From CAXBPY01 sp003455275 (GTDB lineage Bacteria > Bacteroidota > Bacteroidia > Chitinophagales > UBA10324), in NCBI GenBank assembly GCA_963977675.1, contig CAXBPY010000003.1, positions 13,029 through 77,028 of the forward strand: 64,000 nt of DNA, written 5' to 3'. The notes under the pieces are model-generated. The model made no database searches. It had not been told where the DNA came from and was given only the letters and a program-made list of their open reading frames with translations. Of this stretch, positions 44,156 to 51,913 are shown in pieces (position 1 is the stretch's first letter; every line of letters starts with the position of its first letter). The position numbers were made by a program, and so were the translations under genes.

Positions 44156-45391
44156 ATGAATTTGATTGAAAATATCAGACAGGCATTACGGTCCATTCGC
44201 GCAAACAGAACACGCACAATTCTTACCTGCCTCATCATAGCATTCGGAATTATGGCACTTGTCGGAATCCTTACGGCGGTCGATTCTCTTAAGGCCAATA
44301 TTTATTCGAGCTTCAGTTTTCTTGGTTCTAATACTTTTAGTATTCGACAAGGCGGCACAGGAGTTCGCCGTCATGGTGGTGGCAGAGAAGAAATAACAAG
44401 CCCGCCGCTTCGATTCGAGGAAGCTCGTGCCTTTAAAGAGAGGTTTGATTTCCCTGCAAAAGTTTCTCTCGGTGTTTTTGCTTCTGGTATGGCAACAGTG
44501 AAATTCTTTTCTGAAAAAACAAACCCCAATGTGGCAGTTTGGGGAATTGATCAATATTATCTGGAGGCAAGCGGTTATGAAATTGCAGAAGGAAGATTTT
44601 TTACAGCTGCTGAAGTAAAGGACGGAAGTGATCTGGTTATTCTTGGGAATGATGTGGTGACAAAACTTTTTAAAGAAAAATCAGATCCCTTAAATCAATA
44701 TGTTTCAATTAATGACAAACGATACCGGATTATCGGACTTATGAAATCAAAAGGTAGCAGCATGGTACGAAGCGGAGATAATCAGGTATTTGTTCCAATC
44801 CTAAATGCAATCAGATACTTTACCGGACCTGATGCTTCAGTCGGAATTTCTGTAACAGTTGATAATATTGATCAACTCAATTATGCCATTGAAGAGGCAG
44901 GTGGTTTAATGAGAAGTATCCGTAAAATAAAACTTGGACACGATGATGATTTTGATATTACAAAAAGTGATGCGCTGGCTAATACCGTGTTCGATCAGAT
45001 CAGTTATGTAACAATTGCAGCTACTATAATAGGAGTCATCACTTTGTTTGGCGCAGCAATAGGACTGATGAACATAATGCTAGTTTCAGTCACTGAACGA
45101 ACCCGCGAAATTGGTGTGAGCAAAGCGCTTGGGGCAACACGAAGAACCATTCGTACACAGTTTTTGGTCGAAGCAATTGTCATCTGCCAGCTTGGTGGCA
45201 TACTTGGAATTATTTTAGGAATCCTTGCCGGTAATGGAGTCTCGCTTCTCATTGGCGGAACATTCATCATACCTTGGGTTTGGATTTTTGCAGGAATAGT
45301 TTTCTGCTTTATGGTCGGGTTGGTTTCCGGACTTTATCCAGCAGTAAAAGCAGCACGGCTTGATCCAATTGAGTCGTTGCGCTATGAGTAA
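44156..45391 (+). CDS. MacB/FtsX-type ABC transporter permease
   Basis: A 411-residue permease. A membrane helix (TILTCLIIAFGIMALVGIL) is followed by a periplasmic MacB_PCD domain (about 50-270) and three C-terminal helices that include GAAIGLMNIMLVSVTERTREIGVSKALGATRRTIRTQFLVEA, the FtsX/MacB signature. It ends LYPAVKAARLDPIESLRYE. MacB-type systems use mechanotransmission to move lipoproteins, peptides or drugs. The ATP-binding subunit is not adjacent on either side. It is a single-gene unit here, convergent with plsY. Confidence 0.93.
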   Translation: MNLIENIRQALRSIRANRTRTILTCLIIAFGIMALVGILTAVDSLKANIYSSFSFLGSNTFSIRQGGTGVRRHGGGREEITSPPLRFEEARAFKERFDFPAKVSLGVFASGMATVKFFSEKTNPNVAVWGIDQYYLEASGYEIAEGRFFTAAEVKDGSDLVILGNDVVTKLFKEKSDPLNQYVSINDKRYRIIGLMKSKGSSMVRSGDNQVFVPILNAIRYFTGPDASVGISVTVDNIDQLNYAIEEAGGLMRSIRKIKLGHDDDFDITKSDALANTVFDQISYVTIAATIIGVITLFGAAIGLMNIMLVSVTERTREIGVSKALGATRRTIRTQFLVEAIVICQLGGILGIILGILAGNGVSLLIGGTFIIPWVWIFAGIVFCFMVGLVSGLYPAVKAARLDPIESLRYE

Positions 45392-45427
45392 AGAAGTATT
45401 GTCATACTATTAACAGAAACCTTCCTC

Positions 45428-46057
45428 TTATCGTTTGTTTTTAAAAGTGAACTTGTTTTCAGTTCCAATTAGCAGCCTTTGAATATTTTGCCGGTGTGTG
45501 TAAATAATCAGAATTGGAATCAACAACGAAAAAACAATTATCATTTTAGATGAATAGTTAAGCATAAAAATTATGCTTAACGGAAAAGTAATTCCCGCAA
45601 GAATGGAAGAGAGAGAGACATATCTTGAAAACAAAACAGTAACCAGAAAAACAGCAGTGCAAACGATGGCCGCCTTAGGAAAGACTGCCAGTATTACACC
45701 AAAGAGAGTAGCAACACCTTTTCCGCCTTTAAACCATAAATATATTGGATATATATGACCAACTGCAGCAGATAATCCGAGAGCTAATTGATATACTATA
45801 AAATCTTCGCTCGCTGTTGAAATATTTCCGAAGTAGTAGGAGAGAGAAACAGCAAACATTCCCTTTGCAATATCAAGAATAAGAACGGCAAATCCGGCGC
45901 GCTTACCCAGTACGCGCATTGTATTGGTTGCCCCTGCATTTCCACTTCCTTCTTTACGAACATCTTTTCCAAAAAATATTTTCCCTACCAGAACTGAAAA
46001 CGGAATTCCGCCAATCAGGTAAGCAAGTTCAATAGAAAGGAATATTTCAAACCGCAC
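45428..46057 (-). CDS. plsY: Acyl-phosphate--glycerol-3-phosphate acyltransferase
   Basis: A 209-residue PlsY with about seven helices. Conserved motifs are LIGGIPFSVLVGK near the N-terminus, the GSGNAGATNTMRVLGKR block (G-S-G-N..G..N), the KGGKG-type loop WFKGGKGVATLFG, and the C-terminal HRQNIQRLLIGTE. It transfers the acyl group from acyl-phosphate to glycerol-3-phosphate. The start is GTG 46057, with no nearer ATG fitting the family. The window also has a plsC-type gene 4 kb away. Confidence 0.94.
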   Translation of the reverse strand: MRFEIFLSIELAYLIGGIPFSVLVGKIFFGKDVRKEGSGNAGATNTMRVLGKRAGFAVLILDIAKGMFAVSLSYYFGNISTASEDFIVYQLALGLSAAVGHIYPIYLWFKGGKGVATLFGVILAVFPKAAIVCTAVFLVTVLFSRYVSLSSILAGITFPLSIIFMLNYSSKMIIVFSLLIPILIIYTHRQNIQRLLIGTENKFTFKNKR

Positions 46058-46216
46058 TTATCAAAATTTTATTCTGCAATGAAAATAAAAATTGCCCACT
46101 AATTACTTGCTTGAAAATGTAAGCGCGTTTAAATATTTTTTCTGTCATTTGATTATTCAACTTCCTTTATTGTATTTTTCCACCCACATTCAAACAGAAA
46201 AAATCAAACATTTAAA

Positions 46217-47125
46217 ATGAAAAAAATTCTAAGCATGGCAATGGCAATTGTGCTGTTGCTGAATTTAAAGGTTGCAAAATCACAAGCTATTCTTAATGCT
46301 GATTTCGAAAGCTGGCAAGCTGTTACTTCTTATGAAGATCCTACTTCCTGGATGACCAGCAATGCTGCCTCTTCACAAGTTGTTGGGTTGCCTACAGTTC
46401 TTAAATCTACAACTGCAAATTCTGGACAATATGCTGCACAATTGCAAACAGCAGGAACTGCCCTTCATTTCCCCGGTGTAATCACAAATGGAGTAATAAC
46501 TTCTCCAGGTGTTGGACAAATTACATTCAGCGGCGGTACTCCATGGACTACCCGTTCGCAGAACCTGACAGGTTATTTTCAATATACTGCTGGTGGCGGA
46601 GCAGATTCTGCATTGGTAACAGCTATTCTATTTCATAGAAACGGTGCAAACCGTGATACCATTGCAGTTGGAAGAAAAGGATTAGGAGCACAAGCAACTT
46701 ATGCACAGTTTACTCTTAATTTTAACTATCATGACTGGTCTTCAACAATGCCTGATTCAGTTTTAATTATTGTTCAAAGTTCAAAGAATATCCTTTCAGC
46801 TCAGACCGGAACAGTTCTTTTGATTGATGATATAGCTCTGCATGGAAATGTAGCTGGTATAAACAATACAGTGATAACAAAACCTTCTGTTGCAATTTAC
46901 CCTAATCCTGCAAGTTCAGTTGTTCGTTTCTCCTTCAAGGGAATGAATAATGCATCTACTCTTAACATCTATGACCTTCTTGGAAAGAAAATTAAATCCA
47001 TCACAATTGATGGTTCTGTTTTAAACCTTGAAACTGAAGACATGGACAATGGTATGTATTTCTACCAGGTATCTGATTTGAACAACGCTGTACTTTCTAC
47101 AGGTAAATTCAGCATAAAAAAATAA
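46217..47125 (+). CDS. Secreted T9SS-sorted protein (PCMD-like)
   Basis: A 302-residue exported protein. The signal (MAMAIVLLLNLKVAKSQ) is followed by a region starting ILNADFESWQAVTSYEDPTSWMTSN, typical of Bacteroidota cell-surface proteins with 'F..W......P..W.' openings. A jelly-roll-like segment is followed by the T9SS sorting domain (VAIYPNPASSVVRFSFKG ... GMYFYQVSDLNNAVLSTGKFSIKK). No catalytic motif is seen. A strong terminator follows its stop. Confidence 0.85.
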   Translation: MKKILSMAMAIVLLLNLKVAKSQAILNADFESWQAVTSYEDPTSWMTSNAASSQVVGLPTVLKSTTANSGQYAAQLQTAGTALHFPGVITNGVITSPGVGQITFSGGTPWTTRSQNLTGYFQYTAGGGADSALVTAILFHRNGANRDTIAVGRKGLGAQATYAQFTLNFNYHDWSSTMPDSVLIIVQSSKNILSAQTGTVLLIDDIALHGNVAGINNTVITKPSVAIYPNPASSVVRFSFKGMNNASTLNIYDLLGKKIKSITIDGSVLNLETEDMDNGMYFYQVSDLNNAVLSTGKFSIKK

Positions 47126-47150
47126 TTTCTTAGTTAGCAAAAATTATTAT

Positions 47151-47183
47151 AACCCGTTTCAATCAAATGAGACGGGTTTTTTT
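47151..47183 (+). terminator. Intrinsic terminator after the T9SS gene
   Basis: AACCCGT...ACGGGTT stem with an extended TTC/GAG continuation, closed by about 8 loop bases and followed by a T-run. It lies 26 bases past the stop at 47125. Confidence 0.88.
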
Positions 47184-47307
47184 ATGCAAAATTTTTATTG
47201 ACTAAAAAATTTTTCTGAAAACACATACTTGTGAACAACAATCGCATAAAAGCTTATTAATCCTTATTGCTGCTGTATACTTTAGGTGTATCAAAAAAAT
47301 AATTCAA

Positions 47308-47508
47308 ATGGCTGACCCGAATATCACTAACTCAGATGAACAAAGAACCGAGCATGATTTGCAGGAAGCAAAGCAAAACTTGCTCACTTTGGAGGCGTTA
47401 TTAAAAATGCGCGCTCAAAACAAACCTATGATTCAGGAAGATGATGGAACAAAGAGTGAGGAAGATTTTGATATTGATCCTATTCCCGGATACGGAGGGG
47501 CATGGTAA
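47308..47508 (+). CDS. 66-residue acidic protein of unknown function
   Basis: A small protein with no signal peptide. The N-terminal half is an amphipathic helix (EQRTEHDLQEAKQNLLTLEALLKMRAQ), and the C-terminal half is acidic and ends IDPIPGYGGAW. I recognise no family. The start is ATG 47308. Its own terminator follows 21 bases after the stop, so it is an independent unit and likely real, not a chance frame. Confidence 0.6.
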   Translation: MADPNITNSDEQRTEHDLQEAKQNLLTLEALLKMRAQNKPMIQEDDGTKSEEDFDIDPIPGYGGAW

Positions 47509-47529
47509 TATTTTATTAAAAAAATAATT

Positions 47530-47562
47530 AAAGCCATTCTGAAATTTCAGGATGGCTTTTTT
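47530..47562 (+). terminator. Intrinsic terminator of the 66-residue gene
   Basis: The stem AAAGCCAT(T)CTGAAA / TTTCAG(G)ATGGCTTT with one bulge-like mismatch is followed by a T-run. Its core resembles terminators at 40233 and 48368. Confidence 0.85.
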
Positions 47563-47615
47563 GTTTGTTTAAAACTCTTTTATAGAGTTTTTGCATAATC
47601 GATAATAGTCACTCA

Positions 47616-47623
47616 TATATTTG
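47616..47623 (+). promoter_or_regulatory. Promoter of the small lipoprotein pair (TATATTTG)
   Basis: TATATTTG matches TAnnTTTG; TTTTTG (47588-47593) is placed 22 bases before it as a plausible -33 box. The ATG at 47660 is 36 bases downstream. Confidence 0.55.
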
Positions 47624-47659
47624 GCGACTTAAATTCAAAAACATTTCTTAAAACACACT

Positions 47660-47896
47660 ATGAAAAAAGCATTTTTCATTCTGGGTGCAGCCATAATTTC
47701 TTTGGCTGTTGCAAGTTGCAACAACGCACCCGCCCCTATGGATGCTGCTGCCATGAAAACTAAAGCAGATTCTATTTACAGTGCCGGTCGTCAGGCAATC
47801 ATTGACGCAGCCAATGCGAACTGCGCAACTGCAGGCGCTACTGAATCAAAAAGAGTTTGCGATTCAATTTGTAGCGCAAATGGTGTAGGCATGTAA
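47660..47896 (+). CDS. Small lipoprotein, alanine-rich
   Basis: A 78-residue lipoprotein with lipobox AVASCNNAP. The mature chain is a short alpha-helical segment (DAAAMKTKADSIYSAGRQAIIDAANANC) with two or three further cysteines. It is related to the next gene in length and in the pattern of the helix (xxDSMxxxWxxxxxxxxxxxCxADA). Function unknown. It has its own promoter and is 27 bases from the next gene. Confidence 0.6.
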   Translation: MKKAFFILGAAIISLAVASCNNAPAPMDAAAMKTKADSIYSAGRQAIIDAANANCATAGATESKRVCDSICSANGVGM

Positions 47897-47923
47897 TTAT
47901 TCACAATAAAAAATTAGACTACA

Positions 47924-48349
47924 ATGAAAAAACTAATCATACTCGCCGGCGTTTTTGCTTTCGGCATTTATTTTTCAGCTTGCAACAATGGAGGCAATGC
48001 TGATCAAGCAAATAAGGATAAAGCTGCTATTGACAGCATGGTAACAAGTTGGAATAAGATGCTCACCGATTCGCTTACCGGTGTTTGCATGGCAGATGCG
48101 CGTGCAAAGGGAATGGCGATGGGTGACTCAATGGTTACTGCATCTAAGAAGGGTGGAAAGAAAACAACATCAACTACCAAAACCACCACTACAACTACAA
48201 CCACTAAAACTGATACTAATTCTGGACCTGTTGGCAATAAGGGCAACAACACCACCAATGGAAATCCTGTTGGAACTAAGGGTGGAACCAAGAATGCAGA
48301 CGGTACTACAACCAATCCAGTTGGAACAAAAGGAAAACCTAAAAACTAA
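47924..48349 (+). CDS. Threonine-rich lipoprotein
   Basis: A 141-residue lipoprotein (lipobox IYFSACNNG). Its helical N-terminal region parallels the preceding small lipoprotein (IDSMVTSWNKMLTDSLTGVCMADARAKGMAMGDSMV). Residues about 80-110 are a Lys/Thr repeat (TSTTKTTTTTTTTKT), and the C-terminus repeats (N)PVGxKG three times. Low complexity suggests an extended linker in the periplasm or at the surface. A strong terminator follows. Function unknown. Confidence 0.6.
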   Translation: MKKLIILAGVFAFGIYFSACNNGGNADQANKDKAAIDSMVTSWNKMLTDSLTGVCMADARAKGMAMGDSMVTASKKGGKKTTSTTKTTTTTTTTKTDTNSGPVGNKGNNTTNGNPVGTKGGTKNADGTTTNPVGTKGKPKN

Positions 48350-48367
48350 TTTTGGTTTCTGAGATTG

Positions 48368-48404
48368 AAAGCCGTCCTGAAAAATTCAGGACGGCTTTTT
48401 TTTT
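48368..48404 (+). terminator. Intrinsic terminator of the lipoprotein pair
   Basis: AAAGCCGTCCTGAA... / ...TTCAGGACGGCTTT forms a 14-bp perfect stem followed by a T-run. The core GCC(A/G)TCCTG..CAGGA(T/C)GGC is shared with terminators at 40233 and 47530. Confidence 0.9.
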
Positions 48405-48506
48405 AGCTATTCAATTTTGCAAATCGAGTAACACAAATCCGGTAAACGGGCTGGTGAAAAAATATTAGCTGTCAGAATATATTCGCGCGCTTTAAAAAAA
48501 TAATCA

Positions 48507-49607
48507 ATGGGTTTACAATGCGGAATAGTTGGATTGCCGAATGTTGGGAAGTCAACTTTGTTTAATGCACTCAGCAATGCGAAAGCACAGGCAGCAAATT
48601 TTCCTTTCTGCACCATCGAGCCGAATGTAGGCGTCATCACTGTTCCGGATGAGCGCTTGAATGAACTTGCACGCTTAGTGAATCCAAATAAAATTGTTCC
48701 GACAACTGTTGAGATTGTTGACATTGCAGGATTGGTGAAAGGTGCGAGCAAGGGTGAAGGATTAGGAAATCAGTTTCTCGGAAACATCCGCAGCACCGAT
48801 GCAATCATTCATGTGGTGCGTTGCTTCGATGACGATAATGTGATTCATGTGGATGGAAGTGTGAATCCTGTTCGAGATAAAGAAATTATTGACACTGAAC
48901 TTCAGTTGAAAGATTTGGAAAGCATTGAAAAGAAAATTGCTAAGGTTCAGAAGCAAGCGAAGAGCCAGGACAGAGAAGCAATTCAAACGCTTGAAGTCTT
49001 GAACATTTACAAAAAACATTTAGAGAGCGGGCAATCAGCACGCAGTGTTCCGGTTCCAAAAACAGAGGATAAGCAACAGGTGGCAGATTGTTTTCTCCTG
49101 ACTGATAAACCGGTTCTCTATGTATGTAATGTGGAAGAAGCAAGTGTGCTCACCGGAAACAAACACACGGAAGCATTGCGCAGCGCAGTGAAAAATGAAA
49201 ATGCAGAAGTGCTCATTATCTCCGCAGCTATTGAAGCAGACATAGCTATGCTTGATAGTTACGATGACCGCAAAGCATTTCTTAGCGACATGGGATTAAG
49301 CGAACCGGGCGTAACGAAACTCATTCATTCTGCCTACAAACTTTTGAATCTCGCTACTTACTTCACTGCCGGTGTGCAGGAAGTTCGTGCGTGGACAATT
49401 CATAAAGGAATGGTGGCACCACAAGCGGCAGGAGTAATTCATTCCGATTTTGAAAAAGGTTTTATCCGCGCCGAAGTGATTGCTTACAATGATTTCATCA
49501 AGTATGAATCAGAATCGAACTGCCGCGCCAATGGAAAACTCCGTGTAGAAGGAAAAGAATATGTGGTGCAGGATGGTGATGTGATGCACTTCTTGTTTAA
49601 TGTTTAG
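48507..49607 (+). CDS. ychF: Redox-regulated GTPase/ATPase YchF (OLA1)
   Basis: A 366-residue TRAFAC protein. The P-loop is LPNVGKST (10-17), and the G3 is DIAGLVKGASKGEGLGNQFL. The nucleotide-specificity position reads YVCNVEE, where typical GTPases have NKxD; this explains the family's ATP preference. The C-terminal TGS domain ends EGKEYVVQDGDVMHFLFNV. It binds the ribosome and is linked to stress responses. It is monocistronic. Confidence 0.97.
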   Translation: MGLQCGIVGLPNVGKSTLFNALSNAKAQAANFPFCTIEPNVGVITVPDERLNELARLVNPNKIVPTTVEIVDIAGLVKGASKGEGLGNQFLGNIRSTDAIIHVVRCFDDDNVIHVDGSVNPVRDKEIIDTELQLKDLESIEKKIAKVQKQAKSQDREAIQTLEVLNIYKKHLESGQSARSVPVPKTEDKQQVADCFLLTDKPVLYVCNVEEASVLTGNKHTEALRSAVKNENAEVLIISAAIEADIAMLDSYDDRKAFLSDMGLSEPGVTKLIHSAYKLLNLATYFTAGVQEVRAWTIHKGMVAPQAAGVIHSDFEKGFIRAEVIAYNDFIKYESESNCRANGKLRVEGKEYVVQDGDVMHFLFNV

Positions 49608-49679
49608 TGGGAGATGGATGAGGGGTGATGGATGCTTGTTGATTTATTCCCTCTGTGTTTAGAATTTATTTCACCTCAA

Positions 49680-50429
49680 ATGAAATTGTTCCAAGAAATT
49701 CTTCTCTCGCTTTACCGCATCTATGCAATCCTTCTCTTCATTATATTGATGATTTTATTTCTTCCGTTCATGCTTATTGCTGCGTTGTTCGGAATTTATG
49801 TTGGAGGAAATATTATTTTCTTTCTGATAAGATTGTGGGCGCGCTTGTGGTATTTCTTCTGCGGATTGAGACACGAAGTGAAAGGAAAAATTCCGAAGCA
49901 GGGAACTTCATTTATCTATGTTGCAAATCATGACAGTTATCTCGATGCGCCGGTTACCATGCTTACGCTACGCGGACAGTTTCGCGCGCTTGGCAAGGAA
50001 GAGATGCGCCGCATTCCGCTCTTCGGATGGATTTACAGATACGGAGTAATTTGGGTGGACAGAAGTGATAAAGAAAACCGAGCGAAGAGTGTTCGTGTTT
50101 TAAAGAGAGTGCTGGAGAAAAAGATCAGCATCATGATTTTTCCGGAAGGAACATTCAACTACACAGAGAATGCAATGAACAAGTTTTATGATGGCGCCTT
50201 CCGAATTGCCATTGAATCACAAACTCCGATTGTGCCGGTTGTTTTTCATGGAGTGAAAAATATTTTGCCACGCGATTCTTTCTTTAAACTCACACCCGGA
50301 AAATCAACAGCAGTGTATCTCGATAAGGTAGCAGTGAACGGATTGGCAACAGATGATATTCCAATGCTGAGAGATAAAGTTTATTCAATGATGGAAAATG
50401 AAATTCTGAGAGAGAAGGAAGAAGGATGA
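49680..50429 (+). CDS. 1-acyl-sn-glycerol-3-phosphate acyltransferase (PlsC-like)
   Basis: A 249-residue acyltransferase. An N-terminal membrane helix precedes HX4D in VANHDSYLDAP, followed by the second motif FPEGTFNYTENAMNKFYDGAF and VPVVFHG. It transfers an acyl chain in phosphatidate synthesis or a related lipid. I start at MKLFQEILLSLYRIYA (49680); a longer frame beginning 48 bases upstream adds a non-homologous leader. It follows ychF by about 70 bases, across a GGATGA-type word tract. Confidence 0.9.
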   Translation: MKLFQEILLSLYRIYAILLFIILMILFLPFMLIAALFGIYVGGNIIFFLIRLWARLWYFFCGLRHEVKGKIPKQGTSFIYVANHDSYLDAPVTMLTLRGQFRALGKEEMRRIPLFGWIYRYGVIWVDRSDKENRAKSVRVLKRVLEKKISIMIFPEGTFNYTENAMNKFYDGAFRIAIESQTPIVPVVFHGVKNILPRDSFFKLTPGKSTAVYLDKVAVNGLATDDIPMLRDKVYSMMENEILREKEEG

Positions 50430-50483
50430 GGGATGAAAGATGAATCGCAACTCAAAAAAAATTAAGCAATTAAACACAACTTC

Positions 50484-50831
50484 ATGATAATTTCTTTGGA
50501 GCAAATAAAATTTCACTCGCCACTTGGCTGGTACGACGAAGAACAAATTCTTGGTTCTGACATCACCGTAGATATTGAAGTTGAAATCTCCAAAGCAAAA
50601 CATCACGACAACTTATCTGAAACCATTAACTACGAATCACTCTATGAAATTATTTCTTCAGTAGTGAAGAAGCCAGCGAAGCTGATTGAAACTTATGCCG
50701 AAGAAATTACTGCAAATGTTTTTTCGAAACACTCGCCACTTCATGTTAAAGTGAAAGTGTGCAAACTCAATCCGCCACTTAGCGGCGAGGTGAAAGCTGC
50801 GTGTGTTTCATTGGAGAAATCACTGGCCTAA
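50484..50831 (+). CDS. folB: Dihydroneopterin aldolase
   Basis: A 115-residue tunnel-fold enzyme. It starts MIISLEQIKFHSPLGWYDEEQILGSDITVDIEVE, and the pterin-binding Glu is in INYESLYEI. Another conserved element is VKVKVCKLNPPLSGEVK (FKVxKPxAP-like). It makes 6-hydroxymethyl-dihydropterin in folate synthesis. The other folate genes are not adjacent. Its 3' end overlaps the relic of a TPR gene on the opposite strand. Confidence 0.92.
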   Translation: MIISLEQIKFHSPLGWYDEEQILGSDITVDIEVEISKAKHHDNLSETINYESLYEIISSVVKKPAKLIETYAEEITANVFSKHSPLHVKVKVCKLNPPLSGEVKAACVSLEKSLA

Positions 50832-50921
50832 CTTGCTCTTCAGCATTTCAAATTAATCAGGATTAATATTGAATCCGAGGTAATGCAGGTGAGTTAATGC
50901 ACAAACAGCTGCAATAATTCT
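50820..50921 (-). pseudogene. Relic of a TPR gene 3' end
   Basis: On the minus strand one frame reads LGFNINPD, stop, FEMLKSKLGQ, stop. This matches the last residues of the TMTC-like protein in this window (QLGFNINPAYFEMLKQKLLRESK at 54388-54450), with the Tyr codon turned into TAA. Nucleotide similarity to 54420-54478 is plain over about 60 bases. The rest, up to about 51030, is too decayed to align. The relic overlaps the end of folB. Confidence 0.75.
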
Positions 50922-51033
50922 TTTGTTAAATTTTTGCGATTAACTTTTGATTTTGATCCGCATCAGCAGAATTAATTAGTGCTTAAGATTTAACAGCGCG
51001 ATCGAGAATTAGCTGGCAGCTGCGCTTTAATTT

Positions 51034-51516
51034 TTAATTACTATAAAAAAATATTGCCCCATCATTACTCCCATCATTTATTTTTCCTTTAAAAGTTTCA
51101 TCCATCACAACCTTATATCTTGATGAAAATTTCTTTTGCTTTAAATACCTTGCCGATATTTCAACAGAGCCATCTATCCTAATTTTAATTTTCACATAGT
51201 TGAAAACATATCCGTATTTCGGGTGATTGATTAATACGGTTTGAGAGGTTGTAACAAACGATGGAATTTTTCCTTTGAACACACTGCTGTCAAAATATTC
51301 GTAAGTATCGAATTTCATTCCGCCAATGGCATCCGGAGATTTGTCTTCTTTCACTCCTTCGGAATACAATTCGCATTTGCCATAATGAATAACTGCACGA
51401 ACATCCTTTCCTGCTTTCAATGCATTCATCAACTGGTCAAAATTTTTGAGCTGAGTTTGAGCATAAATGCTGATTGTAAAAAATAATAAAGCAGATGTTA
51501 AAATTAATTTCTTCAT
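51034..51516 (-). CDS. VirK-like secreted protein
   Basis: A 160-residue exported protein (signal LTSALLFFTISIYAQ). Its body, TQLKNFDQLMNALKAGKDVRAVIHYGKCELYSE, has the VirK pattern (LxxFxxLxxALxxGxxVRxVxxYxxC), followed by IGGMKFDTYEYFDSSVF and an Ile/Val-rich second half. VirK proteins are linked to Ti-plasmid virulence genes but their function is not known; distant homologues occur in many non-pathogens. Nothing around it suggests virulence. Confidence 0.75.
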   Translation of the reverse strand: MKKLILTSALLFFTISIYAQTQLKNFDQLMNALKAGKDVRAVIHYGKCELYSEGVKEDKSPDAIGGMKFDTYEYFDSSVFKGKIPSFVTTSQTVLINHPKYGYVFNYVKIKIRIDGSVEISARYLKQKKFSSRYKVVMDETFKGKINDGSNDGAIFFYSN

Positions 51517-51882
51517 AAGAGCGAATTTAATTTAAGAAGTCAGCAAGTTGCGCTGCAAAAATTAATTAAGTATTTATTGAGTTTTGTTTTTGTGTATCGC
51601 ATTTTGCAACTCAGGATATCAGGCTGTATGCTTTCAGAAGGAGCCCACAACAGAAACCTGATTGGAATGACTGATTGTTGACGAATAATTATGTTCAGTA
51701 CTCAATTGATTTGAATATACTTTTTGCAATTCTTTTTTATATGAGAAATATGTTTTTATCCTCCTTGTTTTTTCCTAGTTAGTATCTGGACTCTTTTTCT
51801 GAATCTGATAGGATGTAAGAGTGCACATTATCATTTAAATGATACTGCACACGCTTATTAATTTTGTTTATCATATTTATAA

Positions 51883-51897
51883 ATATGTTAAACATAT
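51883..51897. promoter_or_regulatory. Palindromic putative operator ahead of the MerR gene
   Basis: A perfect 15-base palindrome (ATATGTT-A-AACATAT) lies 16 bases before the MerR start. Its core TGTTAAACA recurs at 52859-52867 (as TGTTTAACA) and, as AGTTAAACA, at 52880-52888, between the MerR gene and the next gene. This layout suggests autoregulation. Confidence 0.55.
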
Positions 51898-51913
51898 TGC
51901 CATATTTGCAATT

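Noticed and set aside
48160..48220. A CRISPR-like or tandem DNA repeat in the Thr-rich lipoprotein
   Set aside because: It is a codon-level ACT/ACA/ACC run in one open frame without spacers.
48004..48315. A valine-rich open frame opposite the Thr-rich lipoprotein
   Set aside because: It is the antisense reading of a low-complexity Thr tract and has no independent support.
51839..51913. Longer N-terminus of the MerR protein
   Set aside because: It is AT-rich, includes the palindrome, and the MerR fold starts at 51914.
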